From Armatimonas rosea (GTDB lineage: Bacteria; Armatimonadota; Armatimonadia; Armatimonadales; Armatimonadaceae), in NCBI RefSeq assembly GCF_014202505.1, contig NZ_JACHGW010000002.1, positions 1,426,001 to 1,490,000 on the forward strand: a stretch of 64,000 bases of DNA, given 5' to 3'. Made by a program: the position numbers and the translations under genes. The notes under the pieces were generated by a model, which was not told the origin of the DNA, did not search any database, and was given only the letters and a program-made list of their open reading frames with translations. Numbering within the stretch: position 1 is the first letter of the stretch; every line of letters begins with the position of its first letter. Positions 41,970-49,964 of the stretch are shown here, piece after piece.

Positions 41970-42600
41970 TGGCTGTCCGGTACTTTGAGAACGACTCCGG
42001 GAGCAGGCCGAGCTCCGCCGTGAGCTGTGCCAGTGCGGCGGGGAGGGTGTGCTCGAACTTGATCTCCAGGATGCGGCCTGCGGTGAGCGGAACCCCTGTA
42101 GGCACCATGCCAGGCAGAATAAAGTCCTGGCAGGCGCTTGCCTGGATATCGTGGTCGAGGGTCAGCCGCACCTCCGCTCCCCCGAGCTCCCCGACAAAGG
42201 CATCGCGGGTGTAGGAGACCAGGCGGGTGGGCGCAAGGCTCTGCTTGTGGATGGCGCGCTGGAACCAGCTCGGCTTGCCCGCCGGGAGCGCCAGGCACGC
42301 CTCGGGCGCGAGGGCTGTGCGTCGCTTGTGGACCTTCCCCGGCTCGGGCTTGGCCTTGAACTCCGCAAAGACCGTCTCTGTCGTGCTGTAGCGCCGCAGG
42401 CGCCACTTGCCCTGCACCTCGCGCCGGTAGGAGGCCAGGTCGGGGGTGTCGAGGTAGAGGCTCGCCACGGTGTAGCGTCCCCCGTAGGGATCGGGGGGGA
42501 GTAGCGTGCGAACCACGCTGAGCAGTGTCTCCGCCGCGCCTTCTGGCACCAGATACTTGCGCTCAAATCCCGCGCGGACAATCTCACCGTCGGTGCTCAT
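41920..42600 (-). CDS. VTC-domain (polyphosphate polymerase-like) protein
   Basis: A 226-residue cytosolic protein of the VTC/triphosphate tunnel fold: FERKYLVP, the basic block SYRREVQGKWRLRRYSTTET, FAEFKAKP, SYTRDAF, ILEIKFEHTLP and the final SKY. The charged strands line a tunnel that binds phosphate chains; in yeast Vtc4 it makes polyphosphate from ATP. Bacterial members occur next to CotH-kinase genes, as here, but their product is unproven. GGAGGAGG precedes the start, two bases after the CotH stop. The tail PPPRGYPTGARG may stem from a low-complexity repeat. Confidence 0.88.
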   Translation of the reverse strand: MSTDGEIVRAGFERKYLVPEGAAETLLSVVRTLLPPDPYGGRYTVASLYLDTPDLASYRREVQGKWRLRRYSTTETVFAEFKAKPEPGKVHKRRTALAPEACLALPAGKPSWFQRAIHKQSLAPTRLVSYTRDAFVGELGGAEVRLTLDHDIQASACQDFILPGMVPTGVPLTAGRILEIKFEHTLPAALAQLTAELGLLPESFSKYRTAIEKIPPPRGYPTGARG

Positions 42601-42602
42601 CG

Positions 42603-44633
42603 CTAGAATCCTCCTCCAAAGTCGGGGGGCGGCAGGACCTGCAGCAGGCCCGCTCCCACCTCCGCGACTGTCAGCTTACCGTCCTTGTTGGTGTCCCAGC
42701 TCACGCCCCACTTTGCCATCGTCGCCGTAAAGGTCGCCACAGGAACACTGTCTTTCGCCTTGAGCGCGCTCCAGAGCTGCGGCCCAAGAAACTGCGCTGG
42801 CCCAAAGCCGCCCCCGAGCACACCGCTGATCCCTGCCTGGAGCTCGTCGCGGGTGAGGGTGCTGTCGTGGTTCTTGTCGCAGAACTCCGCGCCTTTTTTC
42901 CAGGCCGCGTTGAAGGCCGTGAGGGTTGGTGCCTCGCCCGCTCCGGTGAGCTGGAGGAAGCTGGTCCCTAGCATCTGGGCCGGATCGAACCCACCGGGCC
43001 CGCCGGGGCCACCCGGGCCGCCCCCACCGGGGCCAAAGCCCCCCTGCGGGATAACGCCCTCTTCCTTGCCGTCGAGCTGTGCGAGCACCGATGCGGAGCG
43101 CTGGGCGAAGAAGGTCTTGAGGTCGTTGGTCCCGCCCATCCCGCCAGGGCCCCCCGGCCCGCCGCCGCCGCGCCGTCCACCACCCTGACCGCCCCCGTTA
43201 GGGCCGCTGCCACGGCTGGCGACAAACGCTTCCAGCTCCGCGCGGGTGACTTGCTTATCGTGGTTGCTGTCTGCTTGGTCAAACAAGGGCTGGAGGCGCT
43301 CGGGGAGCTCGGCCTTGAAGAGCTTGCCATCGCCATTCTTATCGAAGGAGAGAAGCTGATTGACTTGCTCGGCGGGATCGGGCGCGCCGCCACCAAACTC
43401 ACCAGGGGGCGGGCCAAATCCACCTTCTCCGCCACGCTCGCCGCGTCCGCCACCGGGGAAGCCTCCGCCTGGCCCACCCGGTCCGCCGGGGCCGAAGCCG
43501 CCGCCAGCGTCCTTGGGATCGAAGGCCATGATGGGCTTTGCCGCCGCCGCCACGGAGTCGTGGAGGGCGTTAAGCTCGGTCATGAGCTTGGCACCCTCGC
43601 GGCAGGACTTCTCATAGGCCGCCCGAAACGCTGGGATCGCCAGAAGACGATCCGTGAGCTTGCTCTCGCCGCTGTAGGGCTTCTTGATCGAGAGGTGCAC
43701 CGCATCGCCGATCGGGAAGCCGCCAAAGGCCATGTTCAGGTCCCAGGGCAGGTAGACAAACTTATTGGTCTTGGGGTTGAGCCAGATGTAGAAGTTGTGG
43801 CCCATCCCAAGGAAGTTGTCCCCGTTGCTGGTGACCGCGGTGGCGGCGAGGAACTTGGCAAAGCCCTCGGTATCCAAGAAGCTGCCGATCTCTTTCTGAA
43901 ACGTGGCTTCGTCGGCTTGGTGCACGAGCTTGGCGAAGGCGATCAGGCGGGCCTGCTCGGTGGCGCTGGGCTTGCCCTTGGGGTCGTAGCCTTTTTCGTA
44001 GCGGGACCAGTCGTCGCCCAGGTAGGTGATCCCACCCCGTGCGCCCTCGGGCTTGAGGAGCATCCCCTCGCCGGTGCCGTAGTGCTCCTTGAGGAAGTTG
44101 GAGTCCACTTGCTGCACCAGGGTGTAGAGCCCCAGCGACTTCTCCTCTCCGCCGAGCGTGATCCCGACCTTTGCGAGGGTGGTGCGCGGCGACGGTAGCC
44201 CCATGCGGCGGAAGATCTCGTAGGCGAGGGTCTCGCGGATCTGGGTACGGTCGGAGAAGTTGTTGTTGAGGTTGAGCTTGGTGATTCCCTCGTGGCTCTG
44301 GCCCTTGACCTGCTTGTTGAAGTCGATCTTGAAGGGGCGCTTGAGGCCGCGGGAGCTGCTCATGTAGCTGGAGTTGCCCTTGAAGCGCAGCCCGACCACG
44401 TAGTCCTTGCCATCGACCGTGACCGTGGACTTGACCTCCGGGAACTCCAGGTCCATCGGGCCGAAGCCCTGGGGCCGCGACGGGCTCATGCTATCCCACT
44501 GCTCTTGTGTCAGGCTCAGGTGGAGCGTGTGCACCGTCGTCGGGGCAAAGAAGGTCGCCCCGGTCTGCCCCTGCGCCAGAGCAGGGGCCGCGACCAGCGC
44601 GATCAGCGAGGTAAGAGGATACAGAGTGTTCAT
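42603..44633 (-). CDS. Secreted CotH-kinase protein with EF-hands
   Basis: A 676-residue exported protein. Signal peptide about 1-20; CotH protein-kinase domain about 35-380 (GLRFKGNSSYMSSSRGLKRPFK, KLNLNNNFSDRTQIRETLAY, VQQVDSNFLKEHYG, YLPWDLNMAFG); EF-hand loops DKNGDGKLFKAE, DSNHDKQVTRAE, DKNHDSTLTRDE and DTNKDGKLTVAE spread through Gly/Pro-rich linkers. CotH kinases phosphorylate spore-coat proteins in Bacillus and use unusual ATP sites; here a calcium-bound matrix kinase is plausible. The adjacent VTC protein suggests a polyphosphate link. Start at 44633 after TAGACT; the longer frame is unlikely. Confidence 0.88.
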   Translation of the reverse strand: MNTLYPLTSLIALVAAPALAQGQTGATFFAPTTVHTLHLSLTQEQWDSMSPSRPQGFGPMDLEFPEVKSTVTVDGKDYVVGLRFKGNSSYMSSSRGLKRPFKIDFNKQVKGQSHEGITKLNLNNNFSDRTQIRETLAYEIFRRMGLPSPRTTLAKVGITLGGEEKSLGLYTLVQQVDSNFLKEHYGTGEGMLLKPEGARGGITYLGDDWSRYEKGYDPKGKPSATEQARLIAFAKLVHQADEATFQKEIGSFLDTEGFAKFLAATAVTSNGDNFLGMGHNFYIWLNPKTNKFVYLPWDLNMAFGGFPIGDAVHLSIKKPYSGESKLTDRLLAIPAFRAAYEKSCREGAKLMTELNALHDSVAAAAKPIMAFDPKDAGGGFGPGGPGGPGGGFPGGGRGERGGEGGFGPPPGEFGGGAPDPAEQVNQLLSFDKNGDGKLFKAELPERLQPLFDQADSNHDKQVTRAELEAFVASRGSGPNGGGQGGGRRGGGGPGGPGGMGGTNDLKTFFAQRSASVLAQLDGKEEGVIPQGGFGPGGGGPGGPGGPGGFDPAQMLGTSFLQLTGAGEAPTLTAFNAAWKKGAEFCDKNHDSTLTRDELQAGISGVLGGGFGPAQFLGPQLWSALKAKDSVPVATFTATMAKWGVSWDTNKDGKLTVAEVGAGLLQVLPPPDFGGGF

Positions 44634-44646
44634 GCCCGGCAGTCTA
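44631..44646 (-). promoter_or_regulatory. Leaderless -10 box of the CotH gene
   Basis: TAGACT on the minus strand (44641-44646), seven-base gap, ATG at 44633. Confidence 0.45.
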
Positions 44647-44676
44647 GCCCTGTATCCTGAAGAGATTATTAACAGA

Positions 44677-44964
44677 TCAAGAGAAGTAGGGACGGAGCAG
44701 CGGGACAACAAGCACAAGGGGGCCAATTGTCAGGGCACAGCATAGCCGCAAATCCATGCCCGCTTCGTGCATCGCCCCGACGGAGACGGCGATCCCCAAG
44801 AGGAAGTATCCCAGGAGAATGGAGCGTGAGCGGGCGCTTAGACGCCGGGGAGCGAGCTGGCGAGCCAGTCGCTGATCGAACTCGGGCGAGAGAGTAGGGG
44901 CCACGGGTGTGGCCAGGGACTGGCGCAGGCGCTGGTCTAATTTCTCGGAGTCAGGCATCCTCAT
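44677..44964 (-). CDS. Small membrane protein, possible anti-sigma factor
   Basis: A 95-residue protein: a charged helical N-terminus (EKLDQRLRQSLATP, FDQRLARQLAPR) and two membrane helices (SILLGYFLLGIAVSVGAM, LCCALTIGPLVLVVPLL). The start overlaps the sigma stop by 14 bases, so the two are coupled. Gene order sigma then small membrane protein suggests an anti-sigma factor that holds the sigma at the membrane, though the usual zinc anti-sigma motif (HxxxCxxC) is absent. CotH follows about 40 bases later on the same strand. Confidence 0.6.
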   Translation of the reverse strand: MRMPDSEKLDQRLRQSLATPVAPTLSPEFDQRLARQLAPRRLSARSRSILLGYFLLGIAVSVGAMHEAGMDLRLCCALTIGPLVLVVPLLRPYFS

Positions 44965-45523
44965 AACCTTTCTTTTCAAGGAGGGCACGCAGGGTGTGGC
45001 GTGCCCGGTGGAGATACGACTTGACGGTGTTCTGCGGGACGCCCAGAAACGTGGCGATCTCTGCGGTGCTATAGTCCATCCAGTAGTGCAGACGTAGAGC
45101 TGACTGGTAGACCTCAGGGAGGTGGACCATACACTCCGAGAGCACCTGATCCCGACCTAGGTCCTGCACCGTCTCAAGGGGGTCCCCGTCGGGTGCCGAT
45201 ACCTCGGTGAGGGTCTGGTAGCTAACATGCGGGGCACGGTACCGCACTCGGGCTTTGACATTGAGTGCTTGGTTGAAGGTAATCCGGTAGATCCAGGAGC
45301 TGAACTTCGCCTCGCGACGAAACGTGGGCAAGGAGTAGTGGACTCGCAAGAACACCTCTTGAGCTACCTCCTCGGCCTCTCCGATAAAGTTTGGCCCCAG
45401 GATCGAGACTGCCAGCTGAAAGACCCGTTCTCGGTAACGGTGGACGAGCTCCTGAAAGGCACGCGCGTCTTTCTGTTGACAGTAGCGGACAACAAGCTCT
45501 TCATCCGTACTATCAGTATCCAT
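44951..45523 (-). CDS. RNA polymerase sigma factor, ECF (sigma-E type)
   Basis: A 190-residue ECF sigma: region 2 (RAFQELVHRYRERVFQLAVS, AEEVAQEVFLRVHYSLPTF, WIYRITFNQALN) and region 4 (LHYWMDYSTAEIATFLGVPQ, NTVKSYLHRARHTLRALL). It directs RNA polymerase to envelope-stress promoters when released. It overlaps the upstream small protein and is coupled to the downstream candidate anti-sigma. CotH/VTC downstream are candidate targets. Confidence 0.93.
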   Translation of the reverse strand: MDTDSTDEELVVRYCQQKDARAFQELVHRYRERVFQLAVSILGPNFIGEAEEVAQEVFLRVHYSLPTFRREAKFSSWIYRITFNQALNVKARVRYRAPHVSYQTLTEVSAPDGDPLETVQDLGRDQVLSECMVHLPEVYQSALRLHYWMDYSTAEIATFLGVPQNTVKSYLHRARHTLRALLEKKGYEDA

Positions 45524-45899
45524 TATTGACACGAGAGCCGGCGGAGAAGGCGTAGAGAAGCCCGCCCCCGATAAAGGCCACGGGCAGGGGCGCGGGCCAG
45601 TAGGATCGCATCGAGGGGAGCAGCCAGAGGGTCAGCATCGCGCCGAGGCCGAAGCACAGAAGAACTACCCCGATGAGCAGGCCGGTGCGGTAGTCGGGTG
45701 GCCGGGCTGTCTTGACAAAGAGAGGCTCAATCGGTAGCTCAGGAAGGGGAATATCCTTCGCAATTGCGGCAAGACGCTCCTCATGCAAGATATCGATATA
45801 GCGCTGCCTCTCGCGGAACTTCAGGTAGTAGTAGCCCAGAAAAGCGGCGGCAAGTGCCAGGACGATAATACCGTCCCCGATGCTGTGAGTTTGATCCAT
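45513..45899 (-). CDS. Small membrane protein
   Basis: A 128-residue protein: helix at residues about 8-27 (DGIIVLALAAAFLGYYYLKF), a charged stretch (RERQRYIDILHEERLAAIAK) and two more helices (TGLLIGVVLLCFGLGAMLTLWLL, PVAFIGGGLLYAF). It heads the ECF operon, its stop overlapping the sigma start, so may serve as a sensor or anti-sigma partner. Similar DUF6249-like proteins accompany ECF sigma factors. AAGGAA precedes the start. Confidence 0.7.
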   Translation of the reverse strand: MDQTHSIGDGIIVLALAAAFLGYYYLKFRERQRYIDILHEERLAAIAKDIPLPELPIEPLFVKTARPPDYRTGLLIGVVLLCFGLGAMLTLWLLPSMRSYWPAPLPVAFIGGGLLYAFSAGSRVNNGY

Positions 45900-46020
45900 G
45901 GTTTTTGTTTCCTTATTTTTAAGACAAGGTGTCTGGTCAAACCGGTTGCAGGCTCAGATTCTCCCCCGTCGTTTTTTGTGAGGAGAAGGAAAAAGAGCGT
46001 TCCACGCGCAAACAAGCTCT

Positions 46021-48732
46021 ATGCGTTCACGACTCTGGATGTGGGTTGCACCGCCGTTGGTGGCGGGCTCGCTCGCGCTGGCACAGAAGCCCCAGCCTGC
46101 ACCAACCCCCACGACGATCTTCAAGGCCGACTGCCTTCCCTGCCATAGCGCTGCGGAGCGTGAGGGCGGGCTGAACCTAGAGGGGACTCTCACCCCGGCG
46201 CAGGCGAAGCGTATCCTGGAGCGGGTGCGCGGCGAGGGCGGAAAGCCGCAGATGCCGCCGACGGGAAAGCCGCTTCCCGCGCAGAAGCAAGCCGCGCTGG
46301 CCCGCTGGGAGAAGGGCCTGGCAGAGACCCGGCACTGGGCCTACGAGCCGGTCAAGCGCCCGCTGGAGCCGCCGGTCGAGGTGAGCGGGATCGATAGCTT
46401 TGTGAAGGCGCGGCTGGTCAATGAGAAGCTCGGCTTTGCGCCCCAGGCCGATAAAACAACCCTGATTCGGCGCGTGACACTGGACTTGACGGGGTTGCCG
46501 CCGACGCCTGCCGAGGTCGATGCCTTTCTCGCCGACACGCGCCAGGATGCCTACGCACGGCTCGTGGACCGCTTGCTGGCCAATCCCCACTACGGCGAGC
46601 GCATGGCCCTGCCCTGGCTAGATGCCGCGCGCTACGCCGACTCCAACGGCTTCCAGCAAGACGGCGACACGTTCCAGTATGTCTGGCGGGACTGGGTGGT
46701 GAAGGCCTTTAACAAGAACATGCCCTTTGACCAGTTCACCATTGAGCAGCTCGCGGGGGACCTGCTGCCGAGGGCGACTCAGGACCAGCAGATCGCAACG
46801 GGCTTCAACCGCTGTCACCTGCTCAACGGCGAGGGCGGCGCGATCCCCGAGGAGCAACGCAATGTGATTGTCTTCGACCGGGTGGATGTGACGGCGACGA
46901 CATTTCTGGGGCTGACGATGGCCTGTGCCCAGTGCCACGACCACAAGTACGATCCCCTCAGCCAGAAAGACTACTACCGGTTCTTTGCCTACTTCAACAA
47001 TGTCCCCGAGAGCGGGGTGCCGTCGGGGGGCGGCCAGTACCGGATCGCCGAGCCGTTTGTCACCGTGCCGGAGAGCGACGAGCAACGTAAGAAGCTCGAC
47101 CAGCTCAACAAGATGCTCGACATCAGCAAGATGGAGCTCAAGGGGCTGGAGGCGGAGGCGAAACCAACCGCGGTCCCGGTGACTCTCTCGCCCTGGAAGC
47201 TGGCCGCCAGCCTCCCCGCCGCGAGCTTCGATGCGGCGTTTGACACTCTCAAGCCGCTCGGGGAGCTCACGGGGGGCGCAGAGCATCCCGAGTGGGCCGA
47301 CGGCGCAGTGCAGTCCCTCCCCGACGGCGATAACACGGCGCACTATCTGGTACGCACGGTCACGGTGCCGCAGGCGACCACGCTCTTGCTCAGCCTGGGT
47401 AGCGACGATGCCATTAAGCTCTGGGTGAACGGGAGACAGGTGCTCTCGAAGAAGATCACGCGCGGGGCGCTGCCCGATCAGGAGCAGGTGGCGGTCACGC
47501 TATTGCCCGGAGCCAACATCCTGGTGCTCAAGATTGTCAATGGTGGGGGCGCATCGGGGTTCTACTTCAAGCCCGGCGCTCCGGTCTCTCCGGCACTGGC
47601 CGCGACCCGCGAGCGTGTGGCGTCGCTGACCAAGGAGCGCGATGCCCTCCAAGCGAGCCTCCCGCGGGTGATGGTGATGTCCGATGCCCGTCCGCGCAAG
47701 ACCACCGTCCTGATCCGCGGCCAGTACCTCTCGCCAGGTGAGGAGGTCACCTGCGGCACACCTACCTACTTCCCCCAGCCGGTGGGCGGCAATCGCTTGG
47801 AGCTGGCCCGCTGGCTGGTGCGTCGTGAGAACCCGCTCACGGCGCGGGTCTTTGTCAACCGGCTCTGGCAGCAGTTCTTTGGGATTGGCTTGGTCAAGAC
47901 CAGCGAGAACTTCGGCCTGCTCGGGGAGAAGCCCAGCCACCCGGAGCTCCTCGACTGGCTGGCGGCGGAGTTCATGGACTCGGGCTGGGATATCAAGCAC
48001 CTCGTGCGGCTGATCGTCACCAGCCAGACCTATAAACAGTCGTCCAAAGTCTCTGCCGAGCTACGCAAGCGCGACCCGGAAAACCGCCTGCTCGCCCGTG
48101 GTGCCCGTTTTCGGCTACCATCGCTGATCCTGCGCGATCTGGCCCTGGCAAGCTCTGGCCTCCTCAACGATAAGATCGGGGGCAAGCCGGTCTACCCGTA
48201 CCAGCCCAAGGGCATCTGGGACAGCCTCTCGATCACCAAGGAGCGCGACTTCTCCTATCCCCAGTCCACGGGGCGCGATCTCTACCGCCGCAGCCTCTAC
48301 ACCTTCTGGCGGCGCACGGTGGGGCCGGGCAATATGTTCGATGCCTCTTCGCGCCAGGCCTGTAAAGTGCGCGCCTCGCTCACCAGCACCCCGCTTCACG
48401 CCCTCACCACCCTCAACGACATCACCTGGGTCGAGGCCAGCCGCGTGCTTGCGGAGAAGCTGATGCTGGAGTCGGCCAACCCCAACCAGCGCCTCACGTC
48501 CGCCTTCCGCCGCATCTGCGCCCGGCGGCCGTCGGCGCGGGAGCTGGACATCCTGCGCAGCAGCTACGAGCGCACCCGAGTCGCCTACGAGCTAGACCCC
48601 GAGCAAGCGACTGCCTTTCTGTCGATGGGGGAGAGCAAGCGCAATCCCAACCTCGCTCTCGCCGAGCACGCGGCGCTCTCTCAAGTCTGTCTGTCGATCT
48701 TTAATCTGGATGAGGCACTGACGAAAGAATGA
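46021..48732 (+). CDS. PSD1 planctomycete-type cytochrome c (DUF1549-DUF1553)
   Basis: A 903-residue exported protein, paralogue of 12024-14936 without its PA14 domain. Signal 1-21, heme motif C38-LP-C41-H42, DUF1549 about 120-330 with [11 protein letters not shown], a jelly-roll-like domain about 430-510 ([21 protein letters not shown] in two parts), DUF1553 about 590-880. It likely hands electrons to or from a secreted oxidation of saccharides. Its stop overlaps the next start as ATGA. First gene of a three-gene operon with the NHL and DUF1501 genes. Confidence 0.92.
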   Translation: MRSRLWMWVAPPLVAGSLALAQKPQPAPTPTTIFKADCLPCHSAAEREGGLNLEGTLTPAQAKRILERVRGEGGKPQMPPTGKPLPAQKQAALARWEKGLAETRHWAYEPVKRPLEPPVEVSGIDSFVKARLVNEKLGFAPQADKTTLIRRVTLDLTGLPPTPAEVDAFLADTRQDAYARLVDRLLANPHYGERMALPWLDAARYADSNGFQQDGDTFQYVWRDWVVKAFNKNMPFDQFTIEQLAGDLLPRATQDQQIATGFNRCHLLNGEGGAIPEEQRNVIVFDRVDVTATTFLGLTMACAQCHDHKYDPLSQKDYYRFFAYFNNVPESGVPSGGGQYRIAEPFVTVPESDEQRKKLDQLNKMLDISKMELKGLEAEAKPTAVPVTLSPWKLAASLPAASFDAAFDTLKPLGELTGGAEHPEWADGAVQSLPDGDNTAHYLVRTVTVPQATTLLLSLGSDDAIKLWVNGRQVLSKKITRGALPDQEQVAVTLLPGANILVLKIVNGGGASGFYFKPGAPVSPALAATRERVASLTKERDALQASLPRVMVMSDARPRKTTVLIRGQYLSPGEEVTCGTPTYFPQPVGGNRLELARWLVRRENPLTARVFVNRLWQQFFGIGLVKTSENFGLLGEKPSHPELLDWLAAEFMDSGWDIKHLVRLIVTSQTYKQSSKVSAELRKRDPENRLLARGARFRLPSLILRDLALASSGLLNDKIGGKPVYPYQPKGIWDSLSITKERDFSYPQSTGRDLYRRSLYTFWRRTVGPGNMFDASSRQACKVRASLTSTPLHALTTLNDITWVEASRVLAEKLMLESANPNQRLTSAFRRICARRPSARELDILRSSYERTRVAYELDPEQATAFLSMGESKRNPNLALAEHAALSQVCLSIFNLDEALTKE

Positions 48733-49814
48733 CCTCCCCCGCCTTCGCACCACTCAGGCACCCCCTCCGGCTCCGCGAAGGGGGGCGTTTTGGTGACGAA
48801 ACTCACGGCGCGTTTTACCCTCTTCGCGAAGCCGGAGAGGGTCGCGCTCTAAGGCGCGGGGAGAGGCAAGCCGGAGAGGGTCGCCGTCTCAGCGGCGGGG
48901 AGAGGTTTGCTTGGCGTCTCGTGTCGGGCTGGGCCAAGCCCGCGAGCCTGCCGATCAAGAACGGGCACGGGCTGGTCTTTGATAAGAGCGGCTATCTCTA
49001 CCTGCTCACGGACCATGCCGATGCCAACCTACTGGTCTTCGACCCGGCGACGGGCCGCGTGGTGCACCAGAAGAATCTCGGGCTCACCGGCGGACACGGG
49101 CTCTCGATTGTTGAGGAGAGCCAGCGCCAGGTGCTCTATTTGACCTGCCTCAACACACACCGGGTGCTCAAGACCACGCTTCAAGGCGAGGTGCTCGCCG
49201 AGTGGGGCTGGCCCAAGGAGACGGGCAAGTACAAGAGCGCCGACGAGTACAAGCCGTCGTGGACGCTTCATCTACCGGATGGCTCGTTCTGCGTCTTGGA
49301 TGGCTATGGCAAGGACTACATCATCCGCTACGACGCCAATGGAAACTACGCCGGCTACTTCGGTGGCAACGAGGGCGGGATTCCACACTGGGGGCCGCAC
49401 GGTGGCTATGTCGATAAAGGCACGCTTCTGATCGCCATGAGCGACCAGCGCTCCATCGCCCGCTGGAGCCGCGACGGCAAGAAGCTGGCGGAGTGGTCCC
49501 TCCCCGGCTCCGACCCGCGCATGCTGCGTCCCTGGGGGAAATTGTGGATTGTCGGGCACCTGGGCGGCAAGTGGCCGCAGGACCGCAACGTCCCCGGCTA
49601 CGTCTCCGTGCTGGATAGCAACTTCAAAGTCGTCGCCAATATCGGCGGCACCAAGCCCGAGTACGATAGAAGCGGCAAGCTCACGCCCATGGAGACCCTC
49701 CCCGACACCCCGTTCCGCCGCCCCCACGATGCCATTGTCGGCCCCGACGGCAGCCTCTATGTCGGGCAGTTCGACTCTGGCGATCAGCCACTTTTGAAGT
49801 TGGAGAGGATATAG
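48729..49814 (+). CDS. NHL/six-bladed propeller protein with repeat-derived N-terminus
   Basis: A 361-residue protein. After about residue 75 it is a six-bladed beta-propeller of the NHL/SMP-30-like kind (GHGLVFDKSGYLYLLTDHAD, GHGLSIVEESQRQVLYL, SWTLHLPDGSFCVLDGYGKD, RRPHDAIVGPDGSLYVGQFD). The first 60 or so residues (REGGRFGDETHG, REAGEGRALRRGERQAGEGR) are translated from three family B palindromic units that run between the ATGA start and the propeller, replacing an expected signal peptide. Whether it is still exported is open. In the PSD1-NHL-DUF1501 operon. Confidence 0.75.
   Translation: MTSPAFAPLRHPLRLREGGRFGDETHGAFYPLREAGEGRALRRGERQAGEGRRLSGGERFAWRLVSGWAKPASLPIKNGHGLVFDKSGYLYLLTDHADANLLVFDPATGRVVHQKNLGLTGGHGLSIVEESQRQVLYLTCLNTHRVLKTTLQGEVLAEWGWPKETGKYKSADEYKPSWTLHLPDGSFCVLDGYGKDYIIRYDANGNYAGYFGGNEGGIPHWGPHGGYVDKGTLLIAMSDQRSIARWSRDGKKLAEWSLPGSDPRMLRPWGKLWIVGHLGGKWPQDRNVPGYVSVLDSNFKVVANIGGTKPEYDRSGKLTPMETLPDTPFRRPHDAIVGPDGSLYVGQFDSGDQPLLKLERI
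48758..48905. repeat. Interspersed palindromic element, family B copy 2 (multiple units)
   Basis: Units at about 48758-48786 (inverted), 48818-48866 and 48869-48905 with CCCTCTTCGCGAAGCCGGAG followed by AGGGTCGC, a variable hairpin and GCGGGGAGAGG. Hairpin stems differ in sequence but remain paired. The block is in frame with the propeller gene. Confidence 0.8.
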
Positions 49815-49815
49815 C

Positions 49816-49953
49816 CGCCCAATGGAATTAGGCGTCGACAGTGGCTTCGTTCCTCAGCCGCAAAGCCCGTGCCGGGCTGGGGATAATTTTGTTAGCCCGG
49901 CACGGGCTTTGCGGCACTTCGTGCCACTGCAGACGCCGGTTTTCAACCGGCGG
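49816..49953. repeat. Interspersed palindromic element, family F copy 2 with inner hairpin
   Basis: The ends match 671-746. The inner hairpin has perfect 21-base arms 49858-49878 and 49894-49914 (CCGCAAAGCCCGTGCCGGGC) with a 15-base loop, followed by GGCACTTCGTGCC, which also appears in family C. It ends at the ribosome site of the DUF1501 gene. Confidence 0.88.
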
Positions 49954-49964
49954 GAGCGAACGAT

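Noticed and set aside
43251-44198. Plus-strand frame of 315 codons
   Set aside because: Antisense to the CotH gene with composition typical for shadows.
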